From Methanoprimaticola sp047501175 (lineage in GTDB: Archaea > Thermoplasmatota > Thermoplasmata > Methanomassiliicoccales > Methanomethylophilaceae), in assembly GCF_047501175.1 (NCBI RefSeq), contig NZ_JBEQWH010000003.1, positions 1-64,000 on the forward strand: 64,000 bases of DNA, in the 5' to 3' direction. The notes beneath the pieces were generated by a model, which was given only the letters and a program-made list of their open reading frames with translations, searched no databases and was not told the origin of the DNA. Made by a program: the position numbers and the translations under genes. This document shows positions 25,062 through 33,310 of this stretch, piece by piece; the first letter of the stretch is position 1; the number at the start of each line of letters is the position of its first letter.

Positions 25062-26070
25062 CCGTGAGCCTCACGAAGAGGTCCAGACGCTTCGAGGCCT
25101 CCCCCGAGTCGATCGCATTGCGGGCCATCTCGATGCCCTCCTGTATGGACGATGCCCCGCCCACGGTGTACAGTCCCGCACCCGCGTTCAGGAGAACCGC
25201 GTCCCTCTTGGCACCGGTGGAACCGCCCAGGACGGAACGCGTGATAGCCGCATTCTCCTGGGGCCCTCCTCCGAGCAGATCGTCATGGGAATGGCGGACG
25301 AGCCCGAAATCCTCCGGGGAGACCACATACGGGTCGTACGTCCCATGCCTCATCTCCCCCACCGTCGTCTCCGCACAGACGGACATCTCGTCTATCCCGT
25401 CCCTCCCGTACACCACCATCGCGTTCAGCACCCCGAGCATGTCGAGTGCCCTGGCGACCGGACCCACCAGCTCCTCCGAGTACACTCCCGTGAGCTGGTT
25501 GCCCGCGGCGGCAGGATTGGTCAGCGGACCCAGGATGTTGAACACCGTCCTGAACCCTAGCTCCTTCCTCACCGGTGCGACGTAGCGCATCGAGGAGTGG
25601 TACCTCTGGGCGAACATGAACGTGAACCCGCACCTCTCCAGGATCTCCGCGGACGTCTCCGGGGAGATGTCCAGGTTGGCGCCCAGCGCCTCGAGCACGT
25701 CCGCGGCGCCCGACCTGCTGCTCATCGCGCGGTTCCCGTGCTTCGCGACCCTGACGCCGCATGCGGCGATGACGAACGCCGACGTCGTCGATATGTTGAA
25801 TGATCCGGACCTGTCCCCTCCGGTCCCCACGATCTCCAGGTCGCGGGAGTGGTCCCCGGGCAGCTTTATCGAGTGGGCGCGCATCTCTGCGGCGCTCGCG
25901 GCGATCTCCTCCATGGTCTCGCCCTTCTGCGCGAGGGCCGTGAGGTACGACGCGATCGACACGGACGAGCACTGACCGCTCATGATGGAGTCCATGACTG
26001 ACCTCGCCTCCTCGTATTCCAGATCCCTTCCCAGGACCAGCTTGGACACCGCCTCGCTTATCGCGGTCAT
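25036..26070 (-). CDS. trpD: anthranilate phosphoribosyltransferase
   Basis: Transfers phosphoribose from PRPP to anthranilate. The 344-residue product has the glycosyltransferase family 3 N-terminal helices, the PRPP/anthranilate motif GTGGDRSGSFNIST, and KHGNRAMSSRSGAADVLEAL. Next comes FMFAQRYHSSMRYVAPVRKE with the family NILGPLTNPA. It overlaps trpG by four bases and trpC by 26, so the operon is tightly coupled. Confidence 0.94.
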   Translation of the reverse strand: MTAISEAVSKLVLGRDLEYEEARSVMDSIMSGQCSSVSIASYLTALAQKGETMEEIAASAAEMRAHSIKLPGDHSRDLEIVGTGGDRSGSFNISTTSAFVIAACGVRVAKHGNRAMSSRSGAADVLEALGANLDISPETSAEILERCGFTFMFAQRYHSSMRYVAPVRKELGFRTVFNILGPLTNPAAAGNQLTGVYSEELVGPVARALDMLGVLNAMVVYGRDGIDEMSVCAETTVGEMRHGTYDPYVVSPEDFGLVRHSHDDLLGGGPQENAAITRSVLGGSTGAKRDAVLLNAGAGLYTVGGASSIQEGIEMARNAIDSGEASKRLDLFVRLTGEGDVLDP

Positions 26071-26636
26071 ATCCTCACCCCCATGAAGTTGGCCACTATG
26101 GCCGGTCCGTCCGGTGTCAGTATAGACTCCGGATGGAACTGCACTCCGTAGACCCTGTTCACGGGGTCCTCCACGGACATGACCTCCCCGTCATCCGACC
26201 TGGAGGTCACCCTCAGACAGGAGGGGAGGGTATCCTCCTCGACCGCCAGCGAATGGTACCTGCCCACAGGGATGGCCCTGTCCAGGCCCTCGTAGAGCGG
26301 GGACTCCTCCAGCGATATCCTGGAGACCTTCCCGTGCATCAGGTGCTTCGCATATCCCACGGTCGCTCCGTACGCCTCGCATATGACCTGGTGTCCCAGA
26401 CAGACGCCGAGGATCGGGACCCTTCCCCCCAGGTCGGTCACGACATCTCTGCAGACCCCTGCATCGCATGGCCTCCCGGGACCGGGGGACAGGACAACCC
26501 TGTCGAAACCGGCATCCATCACCTCCGACGCGGAGATCACATCGTTCCTGACGACCTCGACATCGTCGAACGTACCGAGCAACTGGTACAGATTGTACGA
26601 GAAGCTATCGTAATTGTCTATGAGGAGGGTGGTCAT
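26067..26636 (-). CDS. trpG: anthranilate synthase glutaminase subunit
   Basis: Class I glutamine amidotransferase that supplies ammonia to TrpE. The product is 189 residues. IDNYDSFSYNLYQ opens it, Cys79 in GVCLGHQ is the nucleophile, and His168 and Glu170 in FHPES complete the triad. ATG 26636 overlaps the trpE stop (ATGA); longer frames through this region are not coding. Its stop overlaps trpD. Confidence 0.94.
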   Translation of the reverse strand: MTTLLIDNYDSFSYNLYQLLGTFDDVEVVRNDVISASEVMDAGFDRVVLSPGPGRPCDAGVCRDVVTDLGGRVPILGVCLGHQVICEAYGATVGYAKHLMHGKVSRISLEESPLYEGLDRAIPVGRYHSLAVEEDTLPSCLRVTSRSDDGEVMSVEDPVNRVYGVQFHPESILTPDGPAIVANFMGVRI

Positions 26637-28123
26637 TCCAATCCCTCCGAAGCCTTCTCGACCGCCTCCACGGCGGCCCTGGCCTTGTTCATGCATTCCA
26701 TGAACTCGTTGTGCGGGACCGAGTCCGCTACTATCCCCGCCCCGGACCTCACGAAGACCTTCCCGTTCTTCCTGTAGACCAGGCGGATCCCGATACAGAC
26801 GTCCATGTCGCCCGAGAAGTCGATGTATCCGACGGCACCGCCGTATATCCCGCGCTTGCAGTCCTCCAGCCCGTCTATGATCTCGCATGCCTTCAGCTTC
26901 GGTGCCCCGGAGAGTGTCCCTGCAGGGAGGACGGCCTCGATGGCATCCATCGCATCCTTCCCCTCGGCGATCCTGCCGGCGACGGTGGAGCCGATGTGCA
27001 TGACATGGGAGTACCTCTCGACCTCCATGTACCTCTCGACCTCCACCGAGCCTATGCGGGAGACACGCCCCAGGTCGTTCCTCCCGAGGTCCACGAGCAT
27101 GTTGTGCTCCGCGCACTCCTTCTCGTCGGAGAGGAGCTCCTGCTCGATCCTCCTGTCATCGTCCACGTCCGTGCCGCGGGGTCTCGTCCCCGCGAGCGGG
27201 AACGTGCGGAGGACGCCGTCGCTGAGCTTCACCAGTGTCTCCGGCGACGACCCTGCCACCTCCACGTCCGTGCCGGACAGGTAGAACATGTACGGGGACG
27301 GGTTGGTCGTGCGGAGGACGCGGTACACATCCAGCAGGCTTCCCTCGAAGTCCGCCTCCAGCCTGTTGGAGAGCACGACCTGGAATATGTCGCCCTCGCG
27401 GATGCGCTCCTTCCCCTGGTCCACCATCCTGCAGTACTGCTCCTCGGAGTACATGGGCCTGAACCCGGACCTAAGTACGGCCCGGGGATGCGCCCTGTGC
27501 CCATCGGCCCTTATCAGACCGACGATGCGGCGGATCTCCGCACAGGCCTCCTGATAGTCCCTGCCCGAGTTGACATGGACGATGACCGAGATCGTCTGAC
27601 GGAAGTTGTCGAAGACGATGACCTTGTCGAAGAGCATCAGGTCGACGTCCTTGAACCCCTCGTCGTCCTTCGCGTCCAGCACGAGGGACGGCTCCGAGTA
27701 CTTGATGAAATCGTAGGAGAAGTACCCCACGAGACCGCCGGTGAAGGGGGGCATGCCCTCCAGGGTGGGGGACCTGTACCTGCCGAGGATCTCGCGTATC
27801 ACGTCCGAGGGGTGCCCTGCGGCGATGGTACGGACATCCCCGTTCTCCCTCACGGTCACATCCCCGTCGGAGCATACGATGCTCAGCTCGGGCCTGAACC
27901 CGATGATCGTGTACCTTCCCCAGCGCTTCCTGTCCTCCACACTCTCCAGTATGAAGCAGTGCTCATCCTCCGCCATGAGTGCGGAAAGCACCTCCACAGG
28001 GGTGCGGATGTCAGACAGGATCTCACAGAAGACAGGGACCGTCCCGTATTCGGCACGCAAGTCCCCGACCGTCTTTTCGCTTGGGCTGTACTCCATGTAC
28101 GCTACCTTCTCTATTTTCTCCAT
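26633..28123 (-). CDS. trpE: anthranilate synthase component I
   Basis: Makes anthranilate from chorismate with ammonia from TrpG. The 496-residue product has the N-terminal tryptophan-binding element ILESVED, which indicates feedback inhibition. The chorismate-binding domain carries NPSPYMFYLSG, SSPETLVKL, FPLAGTRPRG, HNMLVDLGRNDLGRV, LPAGTLSGAPKLKA and RSGAGIVADS. ATG 28123 was chosen over the adjacent GTG 28126. It is the first gene of trpEGDCF, preceded by a very AT-rich promoter region shared with the divergent pncB transcript. Confidence 0.95.
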   Translation of the reverse strand: MEKIEKVAYMEYSPSEKTVGDLRAEYGTVPVFCEILSDIRTPVEVLSALMAEDEHCFILESVEDRKRWGRYTIIGFRPELSIVCSDGDVTVRENGDVRTIAAGHPSDVIREILGRYRSPTLEGMPPFTGGLVGYFSYDFIKYSEPSLVLDAKDDEGFKDVDLMLFDKVIVFDNFRQTISVIVHVNSGRDYQEACAEIRRIVGLIRADGHRAHPRAVLRSGFRPMYSEEQYCRMVDQGKERIREGDIFQVVLSNRLEADFEGSLLDVYRVLRTTNPSPYMFYLSGTDVEVAGSSPETLVKLSDGVLRTFPLAGTRPRGTDVDDDRRIEQELLSDEKECAEHNMLVDLGRNDLGRVSRIGSVEVERYMEVERYSHVMHIGSTVAGRIAEGKDAMDAIEAVLPAGTLSGAPKLKACEIIDGLEDCKRGIYGGAVGYIDFSGDMDVCIGIRLVYRKNGKVFVRSGAGIVADSVPHNEFMECMNKARAAVEAVEKASEGLE

Positions 28124-28130
28124 CACTGAT

Positions 28131-28207
28131 TTGGTATATAATGTATTTTATTGTAAGTTAATGTATAAATTTGTTTAATATTATATAGTATTATACAAAA
28201 TTATCCC
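28131..28207. promoter_or_regulatory. AT-rich divergent promoter region of trpE and pncB
   Basis: About 75 bp of very AT-rich DNA separates trpE from the pncB leader. On the minus strand ATTTATACAT (about 28164-28173) is a suitable TATA box for trpE. On the plus strand ATTATATAG (about 28180-28188) lies some 25 nt before ATG 28208. I see no copy of the TTCATTAATGAA palindrome of trpBA here, so the two trp operons may be controlled differently. Confidence 0.45.
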
Positions 28208-28342
28208 ATGATTGGACATGAATATACAATCAAAGCTGACGGACAAGACGCGGACGAGGGCAACAATTAGGATATGGAGCCGCATACCGGACCCTGTCAG
28301 GAACCGGACGATGCCGGGTCCAGCACTTCGGTGATCGAATGA
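28208..28342 (+). other. possible leader ORF of pncB with an internal TAG
   Basis: ATG 28208 sits about 25 nt after a TATA box, as expected for a leaderless start. The frame runs 20 codons to TAG (28268-28270). If TAG is read through, the same frame continues 23 codons to a TGA (28340-28342) that overlaps the pncB ATG as ATGA, the coupling seen between many genes in this window. The 44-residue product would be acidic and I do not recognise it. It may be a leader peptide, a pyrrolysine-containing small protein, or chance. Confidence 0.25.
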
Positions 28343-29793
28343 GTATGTGTGACCGGCGCAACCTGTCCATGGTCATGGACCTGTACGAATTGACGATGTC
28401 CAACGGTTACTTCCTGGACTCCGACCCGGATGACGTCGCCACGTTCGACGTGTTCTTCCGCAGGATCCCCGACAACGGGGGATATGCCATATTCGCCGGT
28501 CTGGAACAGATAGTCGAGTACATCGAGGACATGCACTTCGAGGACGACGACATCGAATACCTCGGGTCGCTGGGGATGTTCGACCCCGGTTTCCTGGAGT
28601 TCCTCAGGGGATATCGCTTCAAGGGATCTGTCTCAGCCTTCGACGAGGGGACCGTCATATTCCCGGGAGAGCCCGTCATCACCGTGACCGCACCCCTCAT
28701 CGATGCGCAGATCGTGGAGACGGCCATACTGGCGCAGTTCAACCACCAGTCCCTGATAGCCACCAAGGCATCCAGGATAGTCCGTGCGGCGAAGGGCCGC
28801 GCCGTGTCCGACTTCGGGGCCCGCAGGGCGCACAACATGGACGCGGCGGTGTACGGGGCCAGGGCGGCGTACATAGGAGGCGTTGCAGGCACGGCCACCG
28901 TGCTCTCCGGAAAGATGTTCGGCATCCCGATAAGCGGCACGATGGCCCACAGCTGGGTGATGTACCATGAGTCGGAGTACGAATCGTTCGCGGCGTACGC
29001 GCGCATCTACCCGGACGACACCGTCCTGCTGATAGACACGTACGATGTCCTCAAGTCCGGCACCCCCAACGCGATCCGCTGTGCCAAGGAGGTCCTCGGG
29101 CCCATGGGCAAGAGGCTCAAGGGCGTCCGTCTCGACTCGGGGGACCTGGCATACCTCACCAAGGAGGTCAGGAAGATGCTGGACGCAGCCGACATGGAGG
29201 ACTGCAGGATCATTGCCTCCAACAGCCTGGACGAGTATTCCATATCCTCCATCATCGACCAGGGAGGGTGCATAGATGCCTTCGGAGTCGGCGAGAGGCT
29301 CATAACATCGAAGAGCGACCCGGTCTTCGGCGGGGTGTACAAGATCTCCGCCATCGAGAAGGGCGGCGTCACAATCCCCAAGATCAAGGTGTCGGAGGCG
29401 GTGGAGAAGATCACCAATCCCGGCCGCAAGATGGTGTATCGCATCTACGATTCCACCGGCCATGCCACGTCCGACCTCATCACCCACGAGGACGAGGAGG
29501 TGGACCTGTCCGGACCCTACGATGTCATCGACACACATCGGCCATGGAGGAAGGTGGACCTGTCCGGACACACCGCGAGGCCGCTCCTCAAGCCCATCAT
29601 CGTGAACGGTACGAGGGTGTCCCCCCAGAGGAGCCTGACCGAGATCCGCGACTATGTGAGGATGCAGCTCAGGGACGAGATCTGGGAGGAGGAGCAGAGG
29701 TTCGAGAACCCCCACATCCACCACATGGACATGAGCGTCTCCTACTATGAGGACAAGATGGAGCTCCTCAGCCGCTGTCAGAGCAACAGGTGA
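28339..29793 (+). CDS. pncB: nicotinate phosphoribosyltransferase
   Basis: Salvages nicotinate to nicotinate mononucleotide for NAD synthesis. The 484-residue product has the family start (MDLYELTMSNGYF), VFFRRIPDNGGYAIFAGLE, the active-site region DFGARRAHNMDAA, SGTMAHSWVM, VRLDSGDLAYLTKEVR and the phosphate-binding segment near DAFGVGERLITSK. ATG 28339 is followed by another in-frame ATG at 28345. The leader may carry a short reading frame. The next gene, nrdJ, lies after a long intergenic region with its own promoter. Confidence 0.93.
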   Translation: MSMCDRRNLSMVMDLYELTMSNGYFLDSDPDDVATFDVFFRRIPDNGGYAIFAGLEQIVEYIEDMHFEDDDIEYLGSLGMFDPGFLEFLRGYRFKGSVSAFDEGTVIFPGEPVITVTAPLIDAQIVETAILAQFNHQSLIATKASRIVRAAKGRAVSDFGARRAHNMDAAVYGARAAYIGGVAGTATVLSGKMFGIPISGTMAHSWVMYHESEYESFAAYARIYPDDTVLLIDTYDVLKSGTPNAIRCAKEVLGPMGKRLKGVRLDSGDLAYLTKEVRKMLDAADMEDCRIIASNSLDEYSISSIIDQGGCIDAFGVGERLITSKSDPVFGGVYKISAIEKGGVTIPKIKVSEAVEKITNPGRKMVYRIYDSTGHATSDLITHEDEEVDLSGPYDVIDTHRPWRKVDLSGHTARPLLKPIIVNGTRVSPQRSLTEIRDYVRMQLRDEIWEEEQRFENPHIHHMDMSVSYYEDKMELLSRCQSNR

Positions 29794-30181
29794 TGAGCGC
29801 CCGGGCGTGCGTGGGACATGCCCTGGGCAAACAACAAGGATCGTCCATTATCCGCGGACCACTGATGCCAATCAGACCCACAAAGGCCTTTTCAGACAAG
29901 GATTGCATATCCTTCACGTCCAAAATCGTCCATAGGGATTATGCTTCGAAGATATGACACTTTAACGCCGTCAACAGCTTGTATGCGCCTGATAAGCTTA
30001 TTATTATACGTGAAAGCTTGATTATTTTGGTATTATCTGAACGTACATACAAAGAATTTCGTTTCTTTTATATTAGTTGGATATATACTCCAACATATCC
30101 TTCCATTACCAAGAATTCAATGACAACGAAGGTCAATAAATAGGATAAGCCGATGGCGCGTGAGCCGAGGCATCCCAGTTG
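29794..30181. other. 388-bp intergenic region upstream of nrdJ
   Basis: No gene of normal size is visible. The second half is AT-rich with several TATA-like elements. It contains a direct repeat AAGCTTATTATT / AAGCTTGATTATT 20 bp apart (29994-30026) and an inverted repeat around TATATA (30076-30094). A nine-codon frame (30153-30182) ends in TGA overlapping the nrdJ ATG. The first half (29794-29960) shows nothing I can name. A long regulated leader for nrdJ is the simplest reading. Confidence 0.4.
30076..30094 (+). promoter_or_regulatory. inverted repeat enclosing a TATA box upstream of nrdJ
   Basis: GTTGGA-TATATAC-TCCAAC is a perfect 6-bp inverted repeat whose 7-bp centre is itself a TATA-like sequence. 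A dimeric protein bound here would block TBP, so this is a candidate repressor operator for the ribonucleotide reductase gene. It does not match the bacterial NrdR box (ACAC-type half-sites) as I know it. Confidence 0.4.
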
Positions 30182-32443
30182 ATGTGGACGGATTATGGGG
30201 AAGTGGACATGCAGATAGGAGACTGGTTAGGCAAGGACAATGAGCTGGGCACTGACATCTGGACCAAGAAGTACTGCCACGAGGGCGAGAGCTTCGACGA
30301 ATGGCTGGACAGGATCAGTAACGGCAATCAGGACCTCAGGAGGATGATCGCAGAGAAGAAATTCCTCTTCGGAGGAAGGATCCTTGCCAACAGGGGCCTC
30401 CACAAGAGCGGCCTCAAGGTCACATACTCCAACTGCTACGTCCTCACCCCTCCCGAGGATTCCATAGAGTCCATCTTCGAGACCGCCGGGAGGCTCGCAC
30501 GCACATTCAGCTACGGAGGGGGCGCCGGGATCGATATCTCCAAGCTCGCACCCCGTGGCGCGAAGATCAACAACACCGCGTCCGAGACATCCGGAGCGGT
30601 CTCCTTCACAGACCTGTTCTCCATGGTCACCGGCCTCATCGGACAGCACGGAAGGCGCGGTGCCCTGATGCTGACGATCTCCTGCGACCACCCCGACCTC
30701 GAGGAGTTCATGTCCGTGAAGACGGACCTCGAGAGGGTCACCAAGGCCAACATGTCCATCCGTGTCAGCGACGAGTTCATGGAATGCGTCCGCGACAAGA
30801 AGCCCTACACCCAGGTCTTCGACCGTCCCGAGAGCAACCAGCACATCGAGAAGAAGCTCGACGCGAACGCATTCTTCCAGAGGCTCTGCTACACCAACTG
30901 GGACTATGGGGAGCCCGGATGCCTCTACTGGGACAGGATCTCCGAGTGGAACCTCCTGTCCGAATTCCCCGACTATTCCTATGCAGGGACCAATCCCTGT
31001 GCCGAGGAGCCCCTTCCCGCGGGAGGGAGCTGCCTTCTCGGAAGCATCAACCTCGCGGCGTTCGTCAGGGACGGCAAATTCCAGTCGGAGGAGTTCACGG
31101 AGGCCGTCAGGATATGCGTCCGCGCGCTCAACGACGTCCTCGACGAGGGCCTCCCGCTCCATCCGCTCCCCGAGCAGAGGGAGTCGGTCACGGACTGGAG
31201 GCAGATCGGCCTGGGGATCATGGGCCTGGCGGACATGCTCATCATGCTGGAGTACACCTACGGTTCGCCCGACGCGGTATCGTTCTGCGACAGGCTCGGG
31301 AAGCTGATGATGGACACCGCCATCAACGAGTCCGCCGTCCTCGCGAAGGAACAGGGCATGTTCCCCAAGTGCGTCCCGCAGCAGATCATCGACTCCCCGT
31401 TCTTCAAGGAGAACGCGTCCGACGAGACCCGTGCCCTCGTCGCGGAGTACGGGCTCAGGAACTCCCAGCTGCTGACCATCGCCCCCACCGGGACGCTGTC
31501 CACCATGCTGGGCATCTCCGGGGGGATCGAACCGATCTTCGCACTGTCGTACGAGAGGAGGACGACCTCCCTCGAGGACCATGACCAGTACTACAAGGTC
31601 TACACGCCCATCGTGCAGTCGTACATGGACGCCCACCCGGAGATCGAGAACGAACAGGGCCTTCCCGGATTCTTCGTGACGGCACAGAACCTGGACTACA
31701 GGAACAGGATCGACATGCAGGCCGTCTGGCAGAAGCACATCGACGCATCCATCAGCTCCACGGTCAACCTTCCCGAGAACTTCCCCGAGAACGACGTGTA
31801 CAACATCTACATGCTCGCGTGGGAGTCCGGATGCAAGGGTGTGACCGTGTTCCGCGACGGATGCAAGCGTCTGGGGATCCTCTCCACCAAGGAGAGCGAG
31901 AAGCCCGCGGACAAGACCTCGTCCTCCGAGGACAAGCGCGGTGCCGTGGAGGATGTCGCCGACAACGTGGTCGGGAAGAAGAGGAAGCTCATGACCGGCT
32001 GCGGAAGCCTTCACTGCACGGCGTTCTTCGACCCGAACACCGGCGAACTCAGGGAGGCGTACCTCAACAAGGGATCGACCGGAGGATGCAACAACTTCAT
32101 GGTCGGGCTCTCCAGGATGATATCCCTCGCGGCCAGGTCCGGATGCAGCATCGATAAGATCGTGGACCAGCTCAAATCATGCGGATCCTGCCCCTCCTAC
32201 GTCGTCAGGACCCACACCAAGAAGGACACGTCCCTTGGATCCTGTTGCCCCATGGCGGTGGGATGGGCCCTGACCGACATGTACAACGAGATGCAGGCGC
32301 AGATCAGGGGCATAGACGACGAGGCGCCCGAGGAGGCGCCCGTCAGGGAGATCAAGAACCCCTGTCCGAAATGCGGTGCGGAGCTCGAATTCCAGGGCGG
32401 ATGCAACGTATGCAAGTCATGCGGATGGACGAAGTGCGAATGA
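30182..32443 (+). CDS. nrdJ: adenosylcobalamin-dependent (class II) ribonucleotide reductase
   Basis: Reduces ribonucleotides using a B12-generated thiyl radical, independent of oxygen. The product is 753 residues. Key segments are SNCYVLTPPEDSIESIF (redox Cys), SYGGGAGIDISKLAPRGA, the radical-site segment NPCAEEPLPAGGSCLLGSIN, and APTGTLSTMLGISGGIEP. A TSCPD-type domain (MTGCGSLHCTAFFDPNTGEL, GCNNFMVGLSRM) follows from about residue 600. A C-terminal zinc ribbon (CPKCGAELEF, CNVCKSCGWTKC) probably helps re-reduce the active site. ATG 30182 was chosen; Met at 30209 is an alternative. No cobalamin riboswitch was recognised upstream. Confidence 0.93.
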   Translation: MWTDYGEVDMQIGDWLGKDNELGTDIWTKKYCHEGESFDEWLDRISNGNQDLRRMIAEKKFLFGGRILANRGLHKSGLKVTYSNCYVLTPPEDSIESIFETAGRLARTFSYGGGAGIDISKLAPRGAKINNTASETSGAVSFTDLFSMVTGLIGQHGRRGALMLTISCDHPDLEEFMSVKTDLERVTKANMSIRVSDEFMECVRDKKPYTQVFDRPESNQHIEKKLDANAFFQRLCYTNWDYGEPGCLYWDRISEWNLLSEFPDYSYAGTNPCAEEPLPAGGSCLLGSINLAAFVRDGKFQSEEFTEAVRICVRALNDVLDEGLPLHPLPEQRESVTDWRQIGLGIMGLADMLIMLEYTYGSPDAVSFCDRLGKLMMDTAINESAVLAKEQGMFPKCVPQQIIDSPFFKENASDETRALVAEYGLRNSQLLTIAPTGTLSTMLGISGGIEPIFALSYERRTTSLEDHDQYYKVYTPIVQSYMDAHPEIENEQGLPGFFVTAQNLDYRNRIDMQAVWQKHIDASISSTVNLPENFPENDVYNIYMLAWESGCKGVTVFRDGCKRLGILSTKESEKPADKTSSSEDKRGAVEDVADNVVGKKRKLMTGCGSLHCTAFFDPNTGELREAYLNKGSTGGCNNFMVGLSRMISLAARSGCSIDKIVDQLKSCGSCPSYVVRTHTKKDTSLGSCCPMAVGWALTDMYNEMQAQIRGIDDEAPEEAPVREIKNPCPKCGAELEFQGGCNVCKSCGWTKCE

Positions 32444-32596
32444 GCCCATCCAAACCTTTTAAACCAAACCTCTTTAACCCCTACTGAGGCGGGTAGCCAG
32501 TAAGTCCCATTCCATGATACGCACCCTCATTAAGACCGGCGTGCCTCAAATTTGAACTACGGATGGGCCGGCGTCAGGACCCAGTGCCTGCCTGCC

Positions 32597-33310
32597 TCAC
32601 TTCTTCACATTCCATGCGACGATACATGCCTCGAAACGGATCCTCACGACATCCCCCGACAACAGTGATTCCGCGAATGTCCTGACAGAATCCTCCACGG
32701 TATCCGCCGGTGCGCCCCGGGCTATGCAGTCCCTGGACAGGGACGCACAGAACAGGTCCAATGGACACTCTATGTCCGTGGATATGACGGTCGAGTCATG
32801 GTCCCGACCCTCATCGGACAGCCATTCCACGAATGGGCGGTAGTCCGGGAACCCCGGGAAGCTCACATTGAAGCCGATCGACCTCAGGACGGCCTTGCGA
32901 AGGCTGCGATAGTCGTGGACCGTCGGGAAGACCACGACACAGCTCCTCGATGAGACCGTCTCCGCACGTAGCAGCGAATCACGGCTGTAGCAGAGGTATG
33001 ACGGGGATATCAGGACCGAGTCGTACCTCCCCCTGGAAGGCACGTACGAGTTCCAGTCCCTCTCGAACAGCTCCGTCCTACATCCGCCCTCACACCTCGC
33101 CCCGGTCACATCGAGGGCGCTACGGTCACGGTCCATGCAGACCAGGACCCTCACGGCCCTGGACATCGGCCTCGAGAACCCTCCGCGCCCACAGGCGACG
33201 TTCATGGAGCAGTCGTCACTCGTGAGATGACCGCGCGATAGCAGCCACTCCACGGCCCTGGCCGGCACATCCCCGAACTCGCAATCCCGATCGATACTGT
33301 CACTGACCAT
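32597..33310 (-). CDS. SAM-dependent methyltransferase-like protein
   Basis: A 237-residue soluble protein with a class I methyltransferase-like nucleotide motif (NVACGRGGFSRPMSR) followed by an acidic strand end (VCMDRDRSALDV). The rest is weakly similar to anything I recognise and rich in Cys and Ser, and it ends in FEACIVAWNVKK. The canonical Gly-x-Gly-x-Gly is altered to ACGRGG, so activity is not certain. It is the last gene of the four-gene operon with the secretion ATPase and T2SF protein, overlapping the latter by 11 bases. It may modify a secreted or pilus component. Confidence 0.6.
   Translation of the reverse strand: MVSDSIDRDCEFGDVPARAVEWLLSRGHLTSDDCSMNVACGRGGFSRPMSRAVRVLVCMDRDRSALDVTGARCEGGCRTELFERDWNSYVPSRGRYDSVLISPSYLCYSRDSLLRAETVSSRSCVVVFPTVHDYRSLRKAVLRSIGFNVSFPGFPDYRPFVEWLSDEGRDHDSTVISTDIECPLDLFCASLSRDCIARGAPADTVEDSVRTFAESLLSGDVVRIRFEACIVAWNVKK

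Noticed and set aside
30100..30181. Cobalamin riboswitch upstream of the B12-dependent reductase.
   Set aside because: I could not find a B12-box-like sequence or the expected helices, and such riboswitches are not typical of archaea.
32444..32596. Possible small RNA between nrdJ and the methyltransferase gene (TATA-like TTTTAAA, direct repeats of CCGGCGT, a CAAATTTG palindrome).
   Set aside because: No tRNA cloverleaf, C/D or H/ACA box arrangement could be built; the signals are too weak to annotate.
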